Of a stretch of DNA of 64,000 nt, positions 45,812 through 54,843 are shown piece after piece. Numbering within the stretch: the first letter of the stretch is position 1; the number at the start of each line of letters is the position of its first letter. The notes under the pieces are model-generated. The model did no database searches. It was not told the DNA's origin and saw only the letters and a program-made list of their open reading frames with translations. The position numbers and the translations under genes were made by a program. Source of the stretch: Rhizobium sp. CSW-27 (GTDB lineage: Bacteria > Pseudomonadota > Alphaproteobacteria > Rhizobiales > Rhizobiaceae); NCBI RefSeq assembly GCF_018760785.1, contig NZ_JAHHZO010000009.1, forward strand, positions 173,192 to 237,191, written 5' to 3'.

Positions 45812-46611
45812 CACGCCGTCCACCAGGCATGAAAATGATGCACCGGTCCCCTGCCCTGCCCGATGCTGAGACCACGGCCGGCCTCGAGCGCGGCATGCAG
45901 ATAGGTCTTTGCCGCGCGGCAGGCCTCGGCAAGCGCCAGCCCCTTCGCCAGATGCGCGGTGACGGCGGCGGCCAGCGTGCAGCCGGTGCCGTGGTCGTTG
46001 CGCGTGTCGATGCGCGGTGCGGCAAGCGCGGTGACTGCCTCATGCGTCACCAGAAGGTCGGTGCTCGTCTCGCTCGTTCCATGGCCGCCCTTGATCAGCA
46101 CGGCCTTCGCGCCGAAGCCAAGGATGATGCGGGCCTGGCCGATCATCTCCTCTGGCCCCGCCGCGATGGGATGGCGGGTCAGGAGGGCTGCCTCCGCAAG
46201 GTTCGGCGTGACCACATGGGCGAGTGGCAGAAGCTCACCCACCAGTGCCGCCATCGCATCCTCGCGTAGCAGACGGTCACCGGAGGTCGCGACCATCACC
46301 GGATCGACGACAATGGGGCCGGCGAAGGACGACAGCCGGCCGGCGATCACGCCGATGGTTTCGGCGCGCGACACCATGCCGATCTTCACCGCATCGACGG
46401 CGAGATCGCCGAGCACCGCATCGATCTGCGCGGCGATGACGGAGGGCGACATGTCCTCGACCGCCGTCACGCCGCGGGTGTTCTGGGCCGTCACGGCCGT
46501 CAGCACGCTTGCGGCATAGGCGCCGAGCGCTGAAAAGGTCTTGATGTCGGCCTGGATTCCGGCGCCGCCGCCGCTGTCGGATCCGGCAATGGTCAGTGCA
46601 ATCGCGGTCAT
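45811..46611 (-). CDS. thiD: Hydroxymethylpyrimidine (phosphate) kinase
   Basis: This 266-residue enzyme phosphorylates HMP and HMP-P for thiamine synthesis. Motifs are ALTIAGSDSGGGAGIQADIKTF at the N-terminus, VVDPVMVATSGDRLL, VVTPNLAEAALL and the anion-hole NDHGTGCTLAAAV near residue 210. Its start overlaps the thiE stop (ATGA). Together with ThiM and ThiE it forms a salvage route from HMP and thiazole to thiamine phosphate; de novo genes (thiC, thiG) are absent from the window. Confidence 0.95.
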   Translation of the reverse strand: MTAIALTIAGSDSGGGAGIQADIKTFSALGAYAASVLTAVTAQNTRGVTAVEDMSPSVIAAQIDAVLGDLAVDAVKIGMVSRAETIGVIAGRLSSFAGPIVVDPVMVATSGDRLLREDAMAALVGELLPLAHVVTPNLAEAALLTRHPIAAGPEEMIGQARIILGFGAKAVLIKGGHGTSETSTDLLVTHEAVTALAAPRIDTRNDHGTGCTLAAAVTAHLAKGLALAEACRAAKTYLHAALEAGRGLSIGQGRGPVHHFHAWWTA

Positions 46612-47270
46612 GCCTGTCTCTCCTTCAGTCCGTGGTCGATGGTGGTGCGGAAGCCGCGGATGGCGGCCTCGATGTCGTCGGCGCGAAACAGCGCGGAGAT
46701 TGCCGCCACCCCATCGACCCCGGCGGCGATCACATCGGGAATGCGGGTCAGCGTGATGCCGGCAATCGCGCCAACAGGAAGCGCGGGGTTGAGATCGCGG
46801 ATCTGCCGGCGCAGCGCCTTCAGCCCGGCGAGACCGACCGGCGGGTCCGGGTTGAGCTTGGACAGCGTCTCGAACACGCCGCCGATGCAGGCATAATCGA
46901 CCGGCGCCGTGCCGGCGCGGGCCGCATCCTCCGGGGTCTTCACCGTAAGGCCGATGATCGCGCGCGGACCGAGAAGCGCACGCGCCTGTTCGGCCTCCAT
47001 GTCCTCGGCGCCGAGATGCACGCCGCCGGCGCCGGCCGCCAGTGCCACATCCACCCGGTCATTGACGACAAAGGCTATGCCGGTGTCGGCGAGCGCTGCC
47101 CGGATCGCGCTGGCGCGTTCGATCATCAGGCGTGTCGAGGCGGTCTTGTCGCGGTATTGGATAAGGGTTGCGCCGGCGCGGGCCGCGCGGGCCGCCAATT
47201 CCGGCAGCGGCGCCACATCGGAGAGCGCAGCATCGACAATGGCGTTCAGACGGTAATCAAGCGGTCGCAT
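46608..47270 (-). CDS. thiE: Thiamine-phosphate synthase
   Basis: This 220-residue TIM-barrel enzyme joins HMP-PP and thiazole phosphate. The diagnostic blocks are TLIQYRDK (diphosphate and pyrimidine binding), VNDRVDVALAAGAGGVHLGAEDM and late GVDGVAAISALF. It overlaps thiM by 14 bp and has AAGGATT before the ATG. Confidence 0.93.
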   Translation of the reverse strand: MRPLDYRLNAIVDAALSDVAPLPELAARAARAGATLIQYRDKTASTRLMIERASAIRAALADTGIAFVVNDRVDVALAAGAGGVHLGAEDMEAEQARALLGPRAIIGLTVKTPEDAARAGTAPVDYACIGGVFETLSKLNPDPPVGLAGLKALRRQIRDLNPALPVGAIAGITLTRIPDVIAAGVDGVAAISALFRADDIEAAIRGFRTTIDHGLKERQA

Positions 47271-48003
47271 GGCGAATCCTTGCGTGTTTCAGGAGGTCAT
47301 CGGCGCTCAGCGAGGCAAGCGTATCAAGGAAGGCGATGCCGAAGCTGCCGGGGCCGCGCGCCTCGGGCGCGGCAAGCTCCGCCGCAACACCGGTCGTCGC
47401 AAGCGCCGCCGCCGCGGCCTTCAGCGCATTGCCCTCGACCGCCAGAAACGCCGCAATGACGCCGCCCGACAGGCAGCCGGTGCCGGTGACACCGGCCATC
47501 CAGGCATGGCCGTTCTCGACGGTGACCTGCACCGCTCCGTCGCACAGGCGGTCGACCGGTCCGGTCTCGATGGCGAGACTGGCGCGGACCTCGCCGATCA
47601 GCGCCATTTCCGCCCGGTTGCCGCGCACCACGGTCGGTCCGAGCCCGATCAGTTCCTGCGCGAAAGCGAGACGGCCCGGCGAATAGTCGCAATGCACCGG
47701 ATCGAGGATCCAGGGCTTGCCGCCAGCATTGGCCATGTCGACGGCAAGCCGGATGACGTGGCGCCGCTCCGCATCCAGCGTGCCGAGATTGACGGTGAGC
47801 ACGTCGGCGCGCGCCACGAAATCGGCGACCTCGTCCAGCGAAGCGGTCATCGACGGGATGGCGCCAACGGCGGTAATGCCATCGGCTGTGAATTTCTGCA
47901 CGACGGAATTCATCAGGCAGTGCACGCGCGGGCGCCGCGCCCGCACCCGTGCCAGAAGCTCGGCCGCATCCGCAGCGGTCGGGCGGGAAAGGCTCTCGTT
48001 CAT
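47257..48003 (-). CDS. thiM: Hydroxyethylthiazole kinase
   Basis: This 248-residue kinase salvages the thiazole alcohol. It shows PRVHCLMNSVVQKFTADGITAVGAIPSM, PWILDPVHCDYS, VVRGNRAEMALI and the ATP/anion motif TGTGCLSGGVIAAFLAVEG. NSVV at the N-terminal site is the usual NxV form. It overlaps the binding-protein stop by 4 bp. Confidence 0.94.
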   Translation of the reverse strand: MNESLSRPTAADAAELLARVRARRPRVHCLMNSVVQKFTADGITAVGAIPSMTASLDEVADFVARADVLTVNLGTLDAERRHVIRLAVDMANAGGKPWILDPVHCDYSPGRLAFAQELIGLGPTVVRGNRAEMALIGEVRASLAIETGPVDRLCDGAVQVTVENGHAWMAGVTGTGCLSGGVIAAFLAVEGNALKAAAAALATTGVAAELAAPEARGPGSFGIAFLDTLASLSADDLLKHARIRHATA

Positions 48004-48944
48004 TTCAGTTCCACCGCAATGTCATCGACGACGGGAGCCGAGGGAATGAGCTTGCTCTCGGCCATGAAGGCGCCGAAGCGTTCGTAGCGACCGCGATCAA
48101 GTGCGGCCGGGCGCTTGGCAAAGCGGGGCAGCGTATCGGTGAAGGCCGTGCGGTTCAGTTCGTCGTCGAGGTTCGGATAGGCCTTCACGAACAGGTCCCA
48201 GCCCTCCTTCGGATGGTTGGTGATGAAGACGGCGGCCTTTTCGACCGCGCGCAGGAAACGCGGCAGGCGGCTGTCCTTCAGGAGATCCGGGCGGGTGACG
48301 AAGATCAGCTCGTCATAGACGGGAACGCCATGCTCCTCGGGAAAGAAGGCGAGCCCCGGATGCCCTTCGAGCTTCATCTGCGTCAGCTCGAAATTGCGGA
48401 AACCGCCGACGGTTGCATCCACCTTGCCGCCGATCAGCGAGGGAGACAGCGAGAAATTGACGTTGATCAGTTCGGCATCGGTCAGTTCCACGCCTTCGGA
48501 GGCCAGCATGCGCTTCAGCATCGCCTCCTCGAAGCCGGCGACGGAAAAGCCGATCTTCTTGCCCTTCAGGTCCTTCAGGCTCTTGATCGGGCCGTCGGCC
48601 AGCACGGTCACGGTGTTGAGGGGCGTTTCGACCAGGGTGCCGAAGCGCACCAGCGGCAGGCCGGCGGCATGATCGAGATAGAGATTGGGCTGGTAGTGAA
48701 TGCCGATATCGGCCTGTCGCGTGGAGACGAGGCGCGGCACCGCCGAGGGATCGGAGGGCGCGATCAGCTGCACATCGAGGCCTTCCTCGGCGAAGTAACC
48801 TTTCTCGGCAGCAATCACCATCGGAGCATGATCCGGATTGACGAACCATTCCAGGAGAACGCTGAGCTTGTCGGCGGCCTGCGAGGAGGCCGGGGCGAGC
48901 GCGAGCAGAAGCGCCGTTGTGAGCGCGCGGATCGATCGTTTCAT
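48000..48944 (-). CDS. Thiamine-precursor ABC substrate-binding protein (ThiY/NMT1 family)
   Basis: This 314-residue periplasmic protein has a Sec signal (MKRSIRALTTALLLALAPASSQAA), then the NMT1/THI5-like fold: KLSVLLEWFVNPDHAPMVIAAEKGYFAEEGLDVQLI, DIGIHYQPNLYLDHAAGLPLVR, and the hinge GKKIGFSVAGFEE. ThiY proteins bind formylaminopyrimidine, a thiamine breakdown product; binding of HMP is also possible. It is coupled to the permease upstream and to thiM downstream by ATGA overlaps. Confidence 0.88.
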   Translation of the reverse strand: MKRSIRALTTALLLALAPASSQAADKLSVLLEWFVNPDHAPMVIAAEKGYFAEEGLDVQLIAPSDPSAVPRLVSTRQADIGIHYQPNLYLDHAAGLPLVRFGTLVETPLNTVTVLADGPIKSLKDLKGKKIGFSVAGFEEAMLKRMLASEGVELTDAELINVNFSLSPSLIGGKVDATVGGFRNFELTQMKLEGHPGLAFFPEEHGVPVYDELIFVTRPDLLKDSRLPRFLRAVEKAAVFITNHPKEGWDLFVKAYPNLDDELNRTAFTDTLPRFAKRPAALDRGRYERFGAFMAESKLIPSAPVVDDIAVELK

Positions 48945-49729
48945 CCGTTGGTTTTCCTTCTGAGGGAGAGGTGAGGGGAAGAGATTTCGTTCTTCTCCGG
49001 CGCCCAGGGAACGAGGCCCGCCGTCAGCCGATCGACGGCGAGCCGCAGGAGAAGGGTGAAGAGGGCAAGCACCGCCACGGCGGCAAACAGGATGTCGGTC
49101 TGCAGGCGGGCGTTCGCCTGGATCATGATGAAGCCGAGCCCGGCGGCCGCTCCCACCCATTCGCCGACGACGGCACCGAGCGGCGCAAGGGGTGCGGCCA
49201 CCCGCAGCCCGGAAATCAGGGCCGGCAGCGCCAGCGGCATGCGCAGCATCACCAGCACCTGAAGGTGGCTTGCCGGCGTCAGCGCCGCCGCATCGAGCAG
49301 AACGGGGTCGGTGCGCTTCAGCCCGTCGGCAAAGGCCGAGGCGACGGGAAAAAAGATGATGATCACCGTCATCGCCACCTTCGAGGCCAGCCCGAAGCCG
49401 AGCCACAGGACGAGGACCGGCGCCAGCACGAAAACCGGCAACGCCTGCAGGATCAGCACCAGCGGCCAGACGAGCCCGCCGACTTTCGGCCAGGCGGCAA
49501 GCGCAAGCGCGGTGGCCGCCCCCAGAAGGCTGCCGAGGACAAGGCCGACGACAATTTCACCGGCGGTCACCAACGTGTGGTGCAGCAGGAAGCCCGGCTG
49601 GCGCAGGAACACCTGCAGCACGGCCTGTGGCGCTGGCAACAGATAGCGGGGCGGCTCGAACAGCGTGACGACGCCCTGCCACACCAGCAGCAGGACGAGG
49701 AGCGCCGAGCCCGTGCGGGCCATCGACAT
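48941..49729 (-). CDS. Thiamine-precursor ABC permease (ThiX type)
   Basis: This 262-residue permease is of the SsuC/TauC/ThiX family with about six helices. The EAA loop is ADGLKRTDPVLLDAAALTPASHLQVLVMLRMPLALPALISGLRVAAPLAPLGAVVGEWVGA. It is the first gene after the TPP riboswitch. The cognate ATPase (ThiZ) is not in the operon or the window. The ribosome site is weak, which fits control by the upstream RNA. Confidence 0.86.
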   Translation of the reverse strand: MSMARTGSALLVLLLVWQGVVTLFEPPRYLLPAPQAVLQVFLRQPGFLLHHTLVTAGEIVVGLVLGSLLGAATALALAAWPKVGGLVWPLVLILQALPVFVLAPVLVLWLGFGLASKVAMTVIIIFFPVASAFADGLKRTDPVLLDAAALTPASHLQVLVMLRMPLALPALISGLRVAAPLAPLGAVVGEWVGAAAGLGFIMIQANARLQTDILFAAVAVLALFTLLLRLAVDRLTAGLVPWAPEKNEISSPHLSLRRKTNG

Positions 49730-49770
49730 GCGGTATCAGCCGGTCGGCAGACCGGACCTGATGCGGAGGA

Positions 49771-49791
49771 TGGGGTGACCCCTCAAGGGGT
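49771..49791 (-). promoter_or_regulatory. Alternative GGGG/CCCC pairing, possible riboswitch expression platform
   Basis: In the leader between aptamer and thiX, the transcript carries CCCC-UUGA-GGGG-UCA-CCCC. The central GGGG can pair with either flanking CCCC, giving two exclusive hairpins 40-60 nt before the start codon. No U-run follows, so translation control is more likely than termination. Inferred from base pairing only. Confidence 0.35.
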
Positions 49792-49895
49792 GTAGCAGGA
49801 ATGACATCGCGATCTCCAGAGCCAGACAGCAGGGAGACCCAGGTGAAGCGGAGAAGAGAAATGGCGAGACTGGCCGCAGACCGCGGGCTTTCGCG

Positions 49896-49984
49896 TTTCC
49901 GTTCCTACGCCGGCATGACCCGGATCAGGTTCAAGGGTCCGGCTCACCGCCATCTCAGCATCGTACGATGCCCCCCTCGGAATG
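49896..49984 (-). ncRNA. TPP riboswitch (thi box)
   Basis: On the leftward strand the conserved thi-box elements appear in order: a GGGGGGC 5' stem strand, CTGAGA (revcomp of 49953-49958), ACCCTTGAACCTGATC (around 49925-49940) and a GCCGGCGTAGG 3' segment near 49904-49914. This is the standard TPP aptamer, about 90 nt, 170 bp upstream of thiX. Binding of thiamine diphosphate should lower expression of the operon thiX-Y-M-E-D and the coupled TRAP genes. Confidence 0.93.
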
Positions 49985-50086
49985 CGGTGACCTTTGTGGA
50001 AATCGCCGCCAATGTCAATTGCCTGTGCGGGATGTTTTGCGAAAGGCCGGCCAAGCGTTGCCAGCCGCGCGCCGGAGCGCTAGACC

Positions 50087-51361
50087 ATGGGCATGGCTTT
50101 CAGGTTCGTTCACACTGCCGATCTTCACCTCGATTCCCCGCTTCGCTCGCTGTCGCTGCGCAATCCGGAGCTTGCGGCCCTGGTGGGCGACGCCACCCGC
50201 CAAGCGCTGGTGCGCATCGTCGATCTCTGCCTCGAGGAGCAGGTGGATGCGCTGATGATCGCCGGCGATCTTTATGACGGGGACCAGACCTCGATGAAGA
50301 CCGCCCGGTTTCTCGCCACGCAGATGCAGCGGCTGCATGCGGCCGGCATCGCCGTCTTCAAGATCCGCGGCAATCACGACGCCCTGTCGAAAATCACCCA
50401 GGAACTGGTGCTGCCGCCGTCGGTGAAGGTGTTCGGCGGCCGGGCGGAGGCGGTGGAACTGAAGCGCGGCGGGCTTGCCATCGCCATTCACGGCATCAGC
50501 TTCTCGAGGCCGCAGGCGCCGGAAAGCCTGCTGCCGAAATACAAGCCGCCGATCGGCGGCGCGGTGAATATCGGCCTGATGCACACCAGCCTTGCCGGCG
50601 CGCCGGGACATGACCCCTACGCGCCCTGCTCTGCAGCCGATCTGCATGCGCATGGCTTCCACTACTGGGGGCTTGGCCACATCCACCAGCGCACCCACCA
50701 CGCCGGCGAGCGCATGGTGATCATGCCCGGCATGCCGCAGGGGCGCGACATCAACGAGGCCGGCGAAAAGACGGTGTCCCTCGTGACAATCGCCGATGAT
50801 GGAACCGTGTCCGTGGAGGAGCGGCTGACCAGCCTTGCCCAGTTCGCCCGCGTGACGGTGGATGTGTCGACGGCGACCGACTGGCGCGGCCTGATGGATC
50901 TGATCGGTGAGGCGCTGGAGACCGAACGGACCCGCACCCGCTCCGACCATCTGGTGGCGCGCCTGCGGCTTACGGGCGAAAGCGCGCTTGCCTTTCGTCT
51001 CCGCCGTGATCTCGACCTGCTGATCGCCGAGGCCGAGCAGAGGGCGGAGCGCGCGGGGCGGACCTGGGTGGAGAAGCTGGAACTGGCCGTCGCCGCCCCC
51101 TCGCTGCCCGGCCGGACGGTCTCCGGCGATCCGGTGCTGGAACTGGGCACCCTGATGCGCGACGAGGTTCTGCCCGCCCACAGTTTCCGTCAGGAGGTGC
51201 GCGATCTGGTACAGGGCCTGCTGGACGACCTGCCGCCCGAAGCGCGCAGGCTGGCCGGCAATGACCCGGCCGCCTTCGATGTCTTCGTGGAAACGGTCAT
51301 CCGCGAGGGCAGCGAGGATCTCGTTGCCCGTCTCGTTGCAGCCTCCGGGGAGGAGCGCTGA
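50087..51361 (+). CDS. DNA repair metallophosphoesterase, SbcD/YhaO-like
   Basis: This 424-residue nuclease-type protein carries all phosphoesterase metal blocks at the N-terminus: Asp12-x-His14 in HTADLHLDSPL, GDLYDGD, RGNHD, a later MHTSL and GHIHQR. The C-terminal 170 residues are a helical partner-binding region. It overlaps the ATPase gene by 1 bp (TGATG), so the two act together as a YhaO/YhaN pair related to SbcCD/Mre11-Rad50. The role in double-strand end processing is inferred from the family. Confidence 0.88.
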   Translation: MGMAFRFVHTADLHLDSPLRSLSLRNPELAALVGDATRQALVRIVDLCLEEQVDALMIAGDLYDGDQTSMKTARFLATQMQRLHAAGIAVFKIRGNHDALSKITQELVLPPSVKVFGGRAEAVELKRGGLAIAIHGISFSRPQAPESLLPKYKPPIGGAVNIGLMHTSLAGAPGHDPYAPCSAADLHAHGFHYWGLGHIHQRTHHAGERMVIMPGMPQGRDINEAGEKTVSLVTIADDGTVSVEERLTSLAQFARVTVDVSTATDWRGLMDLIGEALETERTRTRSDHLVARLRLTGESALAFRLRRDLDLLIAEAEQRAERAGRTWVEKLELAVAAPSLPGRTVSGDPVLELGTLMRDEVLPAHSFRQEVRDLVQGLLDDLPPEARRLAGNDPAAFDVFVETVIREGSEDLVARLVAASGEER

Positions 51362-54300
51362 TGCGCCTCAGGCGTCTCGACCTTACCCGCTACGGCAAAT
51401 TCACCGACCAGGCGATCGATTTCGGGCCGGCGACACCCGGCGCGCCGGATCTGCACATCGTCTACGGTCTCAACGAGGCCGGCAAGTCCACCGCCTTTTC
51501 CGCCTATCTCGACCTGTTGTTCGGCATACCGGAGCGCAGCGGCTACAATTTCCTGCATGCCTACAGCGCCATGCAGGTGGGCGCCGTGCTGGAATTCGAC
51601 GGCGCAGAGCACATGCTGGTGCGGCTGAAGCAGCGCAGCCAGGCGCTGGTCGATCCGCGGGGGCAGCCGGTCAACGAGGCGCTGCTCTCGTCCGCACTCG
51701 GCGGCATCAGCCGCGAATCCTATCGCACCATGTTCTCTCTGGACGACCGCTCGCTGCGCGATGGCGGTGCCGCAATCCTGGAAAGCAAGGGCGATCTGGG
51801 CGAGATGCTGTTTTCAGCAAGCTCGGGCCTTGCCGATATCAGCCGGGTTCTTGCCGCAGCCAGTGAGGAGGCGCACCAGTTTCACCGCAAGCGGGCGCGC
51901 AATACCGAGCTTGCCGAACTGAAACAGCAGCTTGCGGCGCTGAAGGCCGAACGCGAGGCGATCGATACCTATGCCTCGACCTATGCAGGGCTGGTGGCCA
52001 CGCAGGCGCAGGCGGACAAGGCCTATGCGGAAGTGCTGGCCGAGCTTTCCGCTGCGCGCACCCGGCAGGCGCATCTTGCCTCCCTGCAGCGGGCCCTGCC
52101 GCTGTCGCGCGAACTGGCGCGGCTCGCAGCCGAGGCGGAAGCCCATGCCGACCTGCCGCGCCCGCCGCGCGAATGGGCAGACCTTCTGCCGGAACTGATG
52201 CGCGACGAAACCCGGCTGCAGACACGAAGCGAGGGTCTCGATGCCGCGATCCTGCGGCTGGAGCAGGAACTGGCCGACATCGTGCCGGATGCCGCCCTGC
52301 TGTCGCTGTCGGCCCGCATTGCCGGTCTGGATGACGGCCGCGCCCGCTATCAGACGGCGGAAAACGACCTGCCCAAGCGCCGCCTGTCGCTCGCCGAGCA
52401 GCAGGCCGCCCTTGGACGGGCACTGGCTGCGCTGGGCCAGCCGGCAGAAGCCGATGCCGCCGCGCTCGTGCTGCCCGCCGCGCTTGCAGGTACGCTGCGC
52501 GACCTGATCGAGACCCGTTCCGGCATAGCGGCAACGCGCGCAAACGCGGCGCGCGAGGTGGAGCGGGCGCGTTTGGCCCTTGACGACCTGGAAGGACGGC
52601 TGGAGCAGGACGGCGTCGGCACGCTGCCGTCTGCCGCGCTGCTGCGCCGGCTGGAAACTGCCGTCGCAGCGCTGCAGAAGGGCGAATTGCAGACAAGGCT
52701 GCGGGCCGAAAGCCGCAGCAGCCGCGAGGTTGCGGAAAACCTTCAGCGCGCGCTGGACAGGCTGCACCCCTGGCAGGGCGATGTCGAAGAGCTTTCCCGG
52801 CAGGATGGGGCCGATGTCCGGCAGATCGAAAGCTGGCGCCAGCGCGCCACCGACATCGAGCGGCGCCTTGAGCGCAGCCGCGACCGGCAGCGCGAACTGA
52901 CGTCGCGGCTGGCCGAGGTGACGGCCCGGCTGCAGGCGCTGCAGGGCGCCGGACCGACCATCGACGATGCCGCCGCCATCGCTGCCCGCGCGGCCCGCGA
53001 AGCGGCCTGGCAGGCGCATCGGGCAAACCTCGATGCCGAGACGGCACGGCAGTTCGAAGACCGGCTCAGACAGGACGACCAACTGGCCGAGGCCCGCCTT
53101 GCCCGCGCCAGCGATCTGGCGGAACTCAGGCAGTTGCAGCAGGAGGCGCAGGTCTGCCGCGCCAGCCTGGCGCAGGAGGAGGCGCTCGCGGACGAAGCAT
53201 CGGCGGAGATGGATGCGTTGCGCCATGCCGTGGAGGCCGGCTGCCCATTTCCCGTCTCCGCGAGCCAGGAGATGGCGAGCCTGCTGTCCCGGCTGGACGA
53301 ATGGCGCCTGCGGCGCAGCGAAGCCCTCGCGCTTGCAGAGACGCTGCGGCAGGCCGAGGCACGCAGAAGCGCCTGCAAGGATGAACTGGACGAGGCGCTC
53401 GGACGGTTGCAGGAGGTGCTGGAGGCGCTTGGCTGGCCGGTCGAGGACGGTGCCGATCCACGCCTGCTGATCGACGGTGCCGCCGACCGGCTGGCCGATC
53501 TGCAGTCCGCGCTCGCCGAGCGCCGCGGGCTGGACAGCCGGCTGGAAGATCTTCGCCGCGACCTGTCGGAACGGCAGCGGGATCTCGTCGAAGCAGAAGC
53601 GGCCGAGGGTCGCTGGACGGCCGACTGGAGCTCTGCCCTTGACCGCACCTGGTTTGGTCACGAGACCGATCCGGCGGCCGTGCGCGCCATTCTCGACGCC
53701 CTCGCCGAGCTGCCGGCGATCCTGCGCGAGCGCGAACAGCTTTTCCAGCGCATCCAGCTGATGGAGCGCGACATGCAGGCCTTTGCCATCGAGGTGGATG
53801 CCTTGCGCGAGGCGCTGCAATGGCCGGCGGACGGACTTTCGCCACGCGATCTCGCAGGCCTGCTTGCCGCTCGCAGGGCAGAGGCGGAGCGCGCACGCGA
53901 CCGCCAGACCGCCAAGGCTGCGGACCTGCAGCGGGCGCGCGCCGAGCGCGCCGACCTGCAGCGGGCAATCGACGCCCATCAGGCCCGCCGGCAGGAGTTG
54001 CTCGGCTTCTTTGGCGTGGAGACCCTGGCCGAGGCAAGCATGCAGTTGCAGCGGGCCGCCGAGCGCGACCAGCTGGAGCGGCGACGCAGCGATCTGAGGG
54101 CGGATCTTCTCGGCGAACTGAAGGTCGCAAGCCTTTCCGAGGCAGAAGCCCTGCTTGCCGATGCGGATGCGCAGGCCGTGGCGCGCGAGGCGGAGGAACT
54201 TGCCGAGCGGATCGACAACCTCGCCGAGCGCAGCCGCATGCTGTTTGCCGAACTGGCCCGGGCCCGTGACCGGGTCGAGGCCGTGGGGGGCGACGATGCG

Positions 54301-54831
54301 GTGGCCAAGCTGGAGGCACGCCGCTCCACCCTCCTCCTCGATATCGAGGAGCGGGCGCTTGCCTATCTGAAGCTCCGGGCCGGCACGCTGGCGGCGGAAA
54401 ACGCCCTGTCGCTTTATCGCGAGCGGCACCGCAGCTCGATGATGAAACGCGCCTCCGAAGCCTTCCGCCAGATCACCCGCGGCGACTATTCCGGACTTGC
54501 CGCCCAGCCGGACAAGGATCGCGAAGTGCTGATCGGGGTTGCGCGCGATGGCGCCTCCAGGCTCTCCGAGGTGATGTCGACCGGCACGCGCTACCAGCTC
54601 TATCTGGCGCTCCGCCTTGCCGGCTATGAGGAACTGGCCGCCGTGCGCCCGCCGGTGCCCTTCATCGCCGACGATATCATGGAAACCTTCGACGAATTGC
54701 GCTCGGAAGAAGTATTCCGCCTGTTCGGCCAGATGGCACGGCTCGGCCAGGTGATCTACCTGACGCATCATCGCCATCTCTGCGAGATCGCCCAAGCCGT
54801 GGTGCCGGAGGTGCGCATCCACACCCTGTGA
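51361..54831 (+). CDS. Large coiled-coil AAA ATPase, YhaN/SbcC-like
   Basis: This 1156-residue SMC-like ATPase has Walker A GLNEAGKST at residues 36-44. Two long Arg/Glu/Ala/Leu-rich coiled-coil arms fill about 180-1000. The C-terminal lobe (after about 1020) has RGDYSGLAAQPDKDREVLIGVARDGASRLSEVMSTGTRYQLYLALRLAGYEEL, a diverged signature, then Walker B PVPFIADDIMETFDELRSEEVF and the H-loop YLTHHRHLCE. Unlike classic SbcC it lacks an obvious CxxC zinc hook at the centre of the coil. This is the architecture of YhaN-family proteins that pair with YhaO nucleases. Confidence 0.87.
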   Translation: MRLRRLDLTRYGKFTDQAIDFGPATPGAPDLHIVYGLNEAGKSTAFSAYLDLLFGIPERSGYNFLHAYSAMQVGAVLEFDGAEHMLVRLKQRSQALVDPRGQPVNEALLSSALGGISRESYRTMFSLDDRSLRDGGAAILESKGDLGEMLFSASSGLADISRVLAAASEEAHQFHRKRARNTELAELKQQLAALKAEREAIDTYASTYAGLVATQAQADKAYAEVLAELSAARTRQAHLASLQRALPLSRELARLAAEAEAHADLPRPPREWADLLPELMRDETRLQTRSEGLDAAILRLEQELADIVPDAALLSLSARIAGLDDGRARYQTAENDLPKRRLSLAEQQAALGRALAALGQPAEADAAALVLPAALAGTLRDLIETRSGIAATRANAAREVERARLALDDLEGRLEQDGVGTLPSAALLRRLETAVAALQKGELQTRLRAESRSSREVAENLQRALDRLHPWQGDVEELSRQDGADVRQIESWRQRATDIERRLERSRDRQRELTSRLAEVTARLQALQGAGPTIDDAAAIAARAAREAAWQAHRANLDAETARQFEDRLRQDDQLAEARLARASDLAELRQLQQEAQVCRASLAQEEALADEASAEMDALRHAVEAGCPFPVSASQEMASLLSRLDEWRLRRSEALALAETLRQAEARRSACKDELDEALGRLQEVLEALGWPVEDGADPRLLIDGAADRLADLQSALAERRGLDSRLEDLRRDLSERQRDLVEAEAAEGRWTADWSSALDRTWFGHETDPAAVRAILDALAELPAILREREQLFQRIQLMERDMQAFAIEVDALREALQWPADGLSPRDLAGLLAARRAEAERARDRQTAKAADLQRARAERADLQRAIDAHQARRQELLGFFGVETLAEASMQLQRAAERDQLERRRSDLRADLLGELKVASLSEAEALLADADAQAVAREAEELAERIDNLAERSRMLFAELARARDRVEAVGGDDAVAKLEARRSTLLLDIEERALAYLKLRAGTLAAENALSLYRERHRSSMMKRASEAFRQITRGDYSGLAAQPDKDREVLIGVARDGASRLSEVMSTGTRYQLYLALRLAGYEELAAVRPPVPFIADDIMETFDELRSEEVFRLFGQMARLGQVIYLTHHRHLCEIAQAVVPEVRIHTL

Positions 54832-54843
54832 CGGGGCGGCCGC

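Noticed and set aside
51814..54822. A 1002-codon frame opposite to the YhaN-like gene
   Set aside because: Antisense of a long GC-rich coiled-coil gene with no recognisable domain or start signal.
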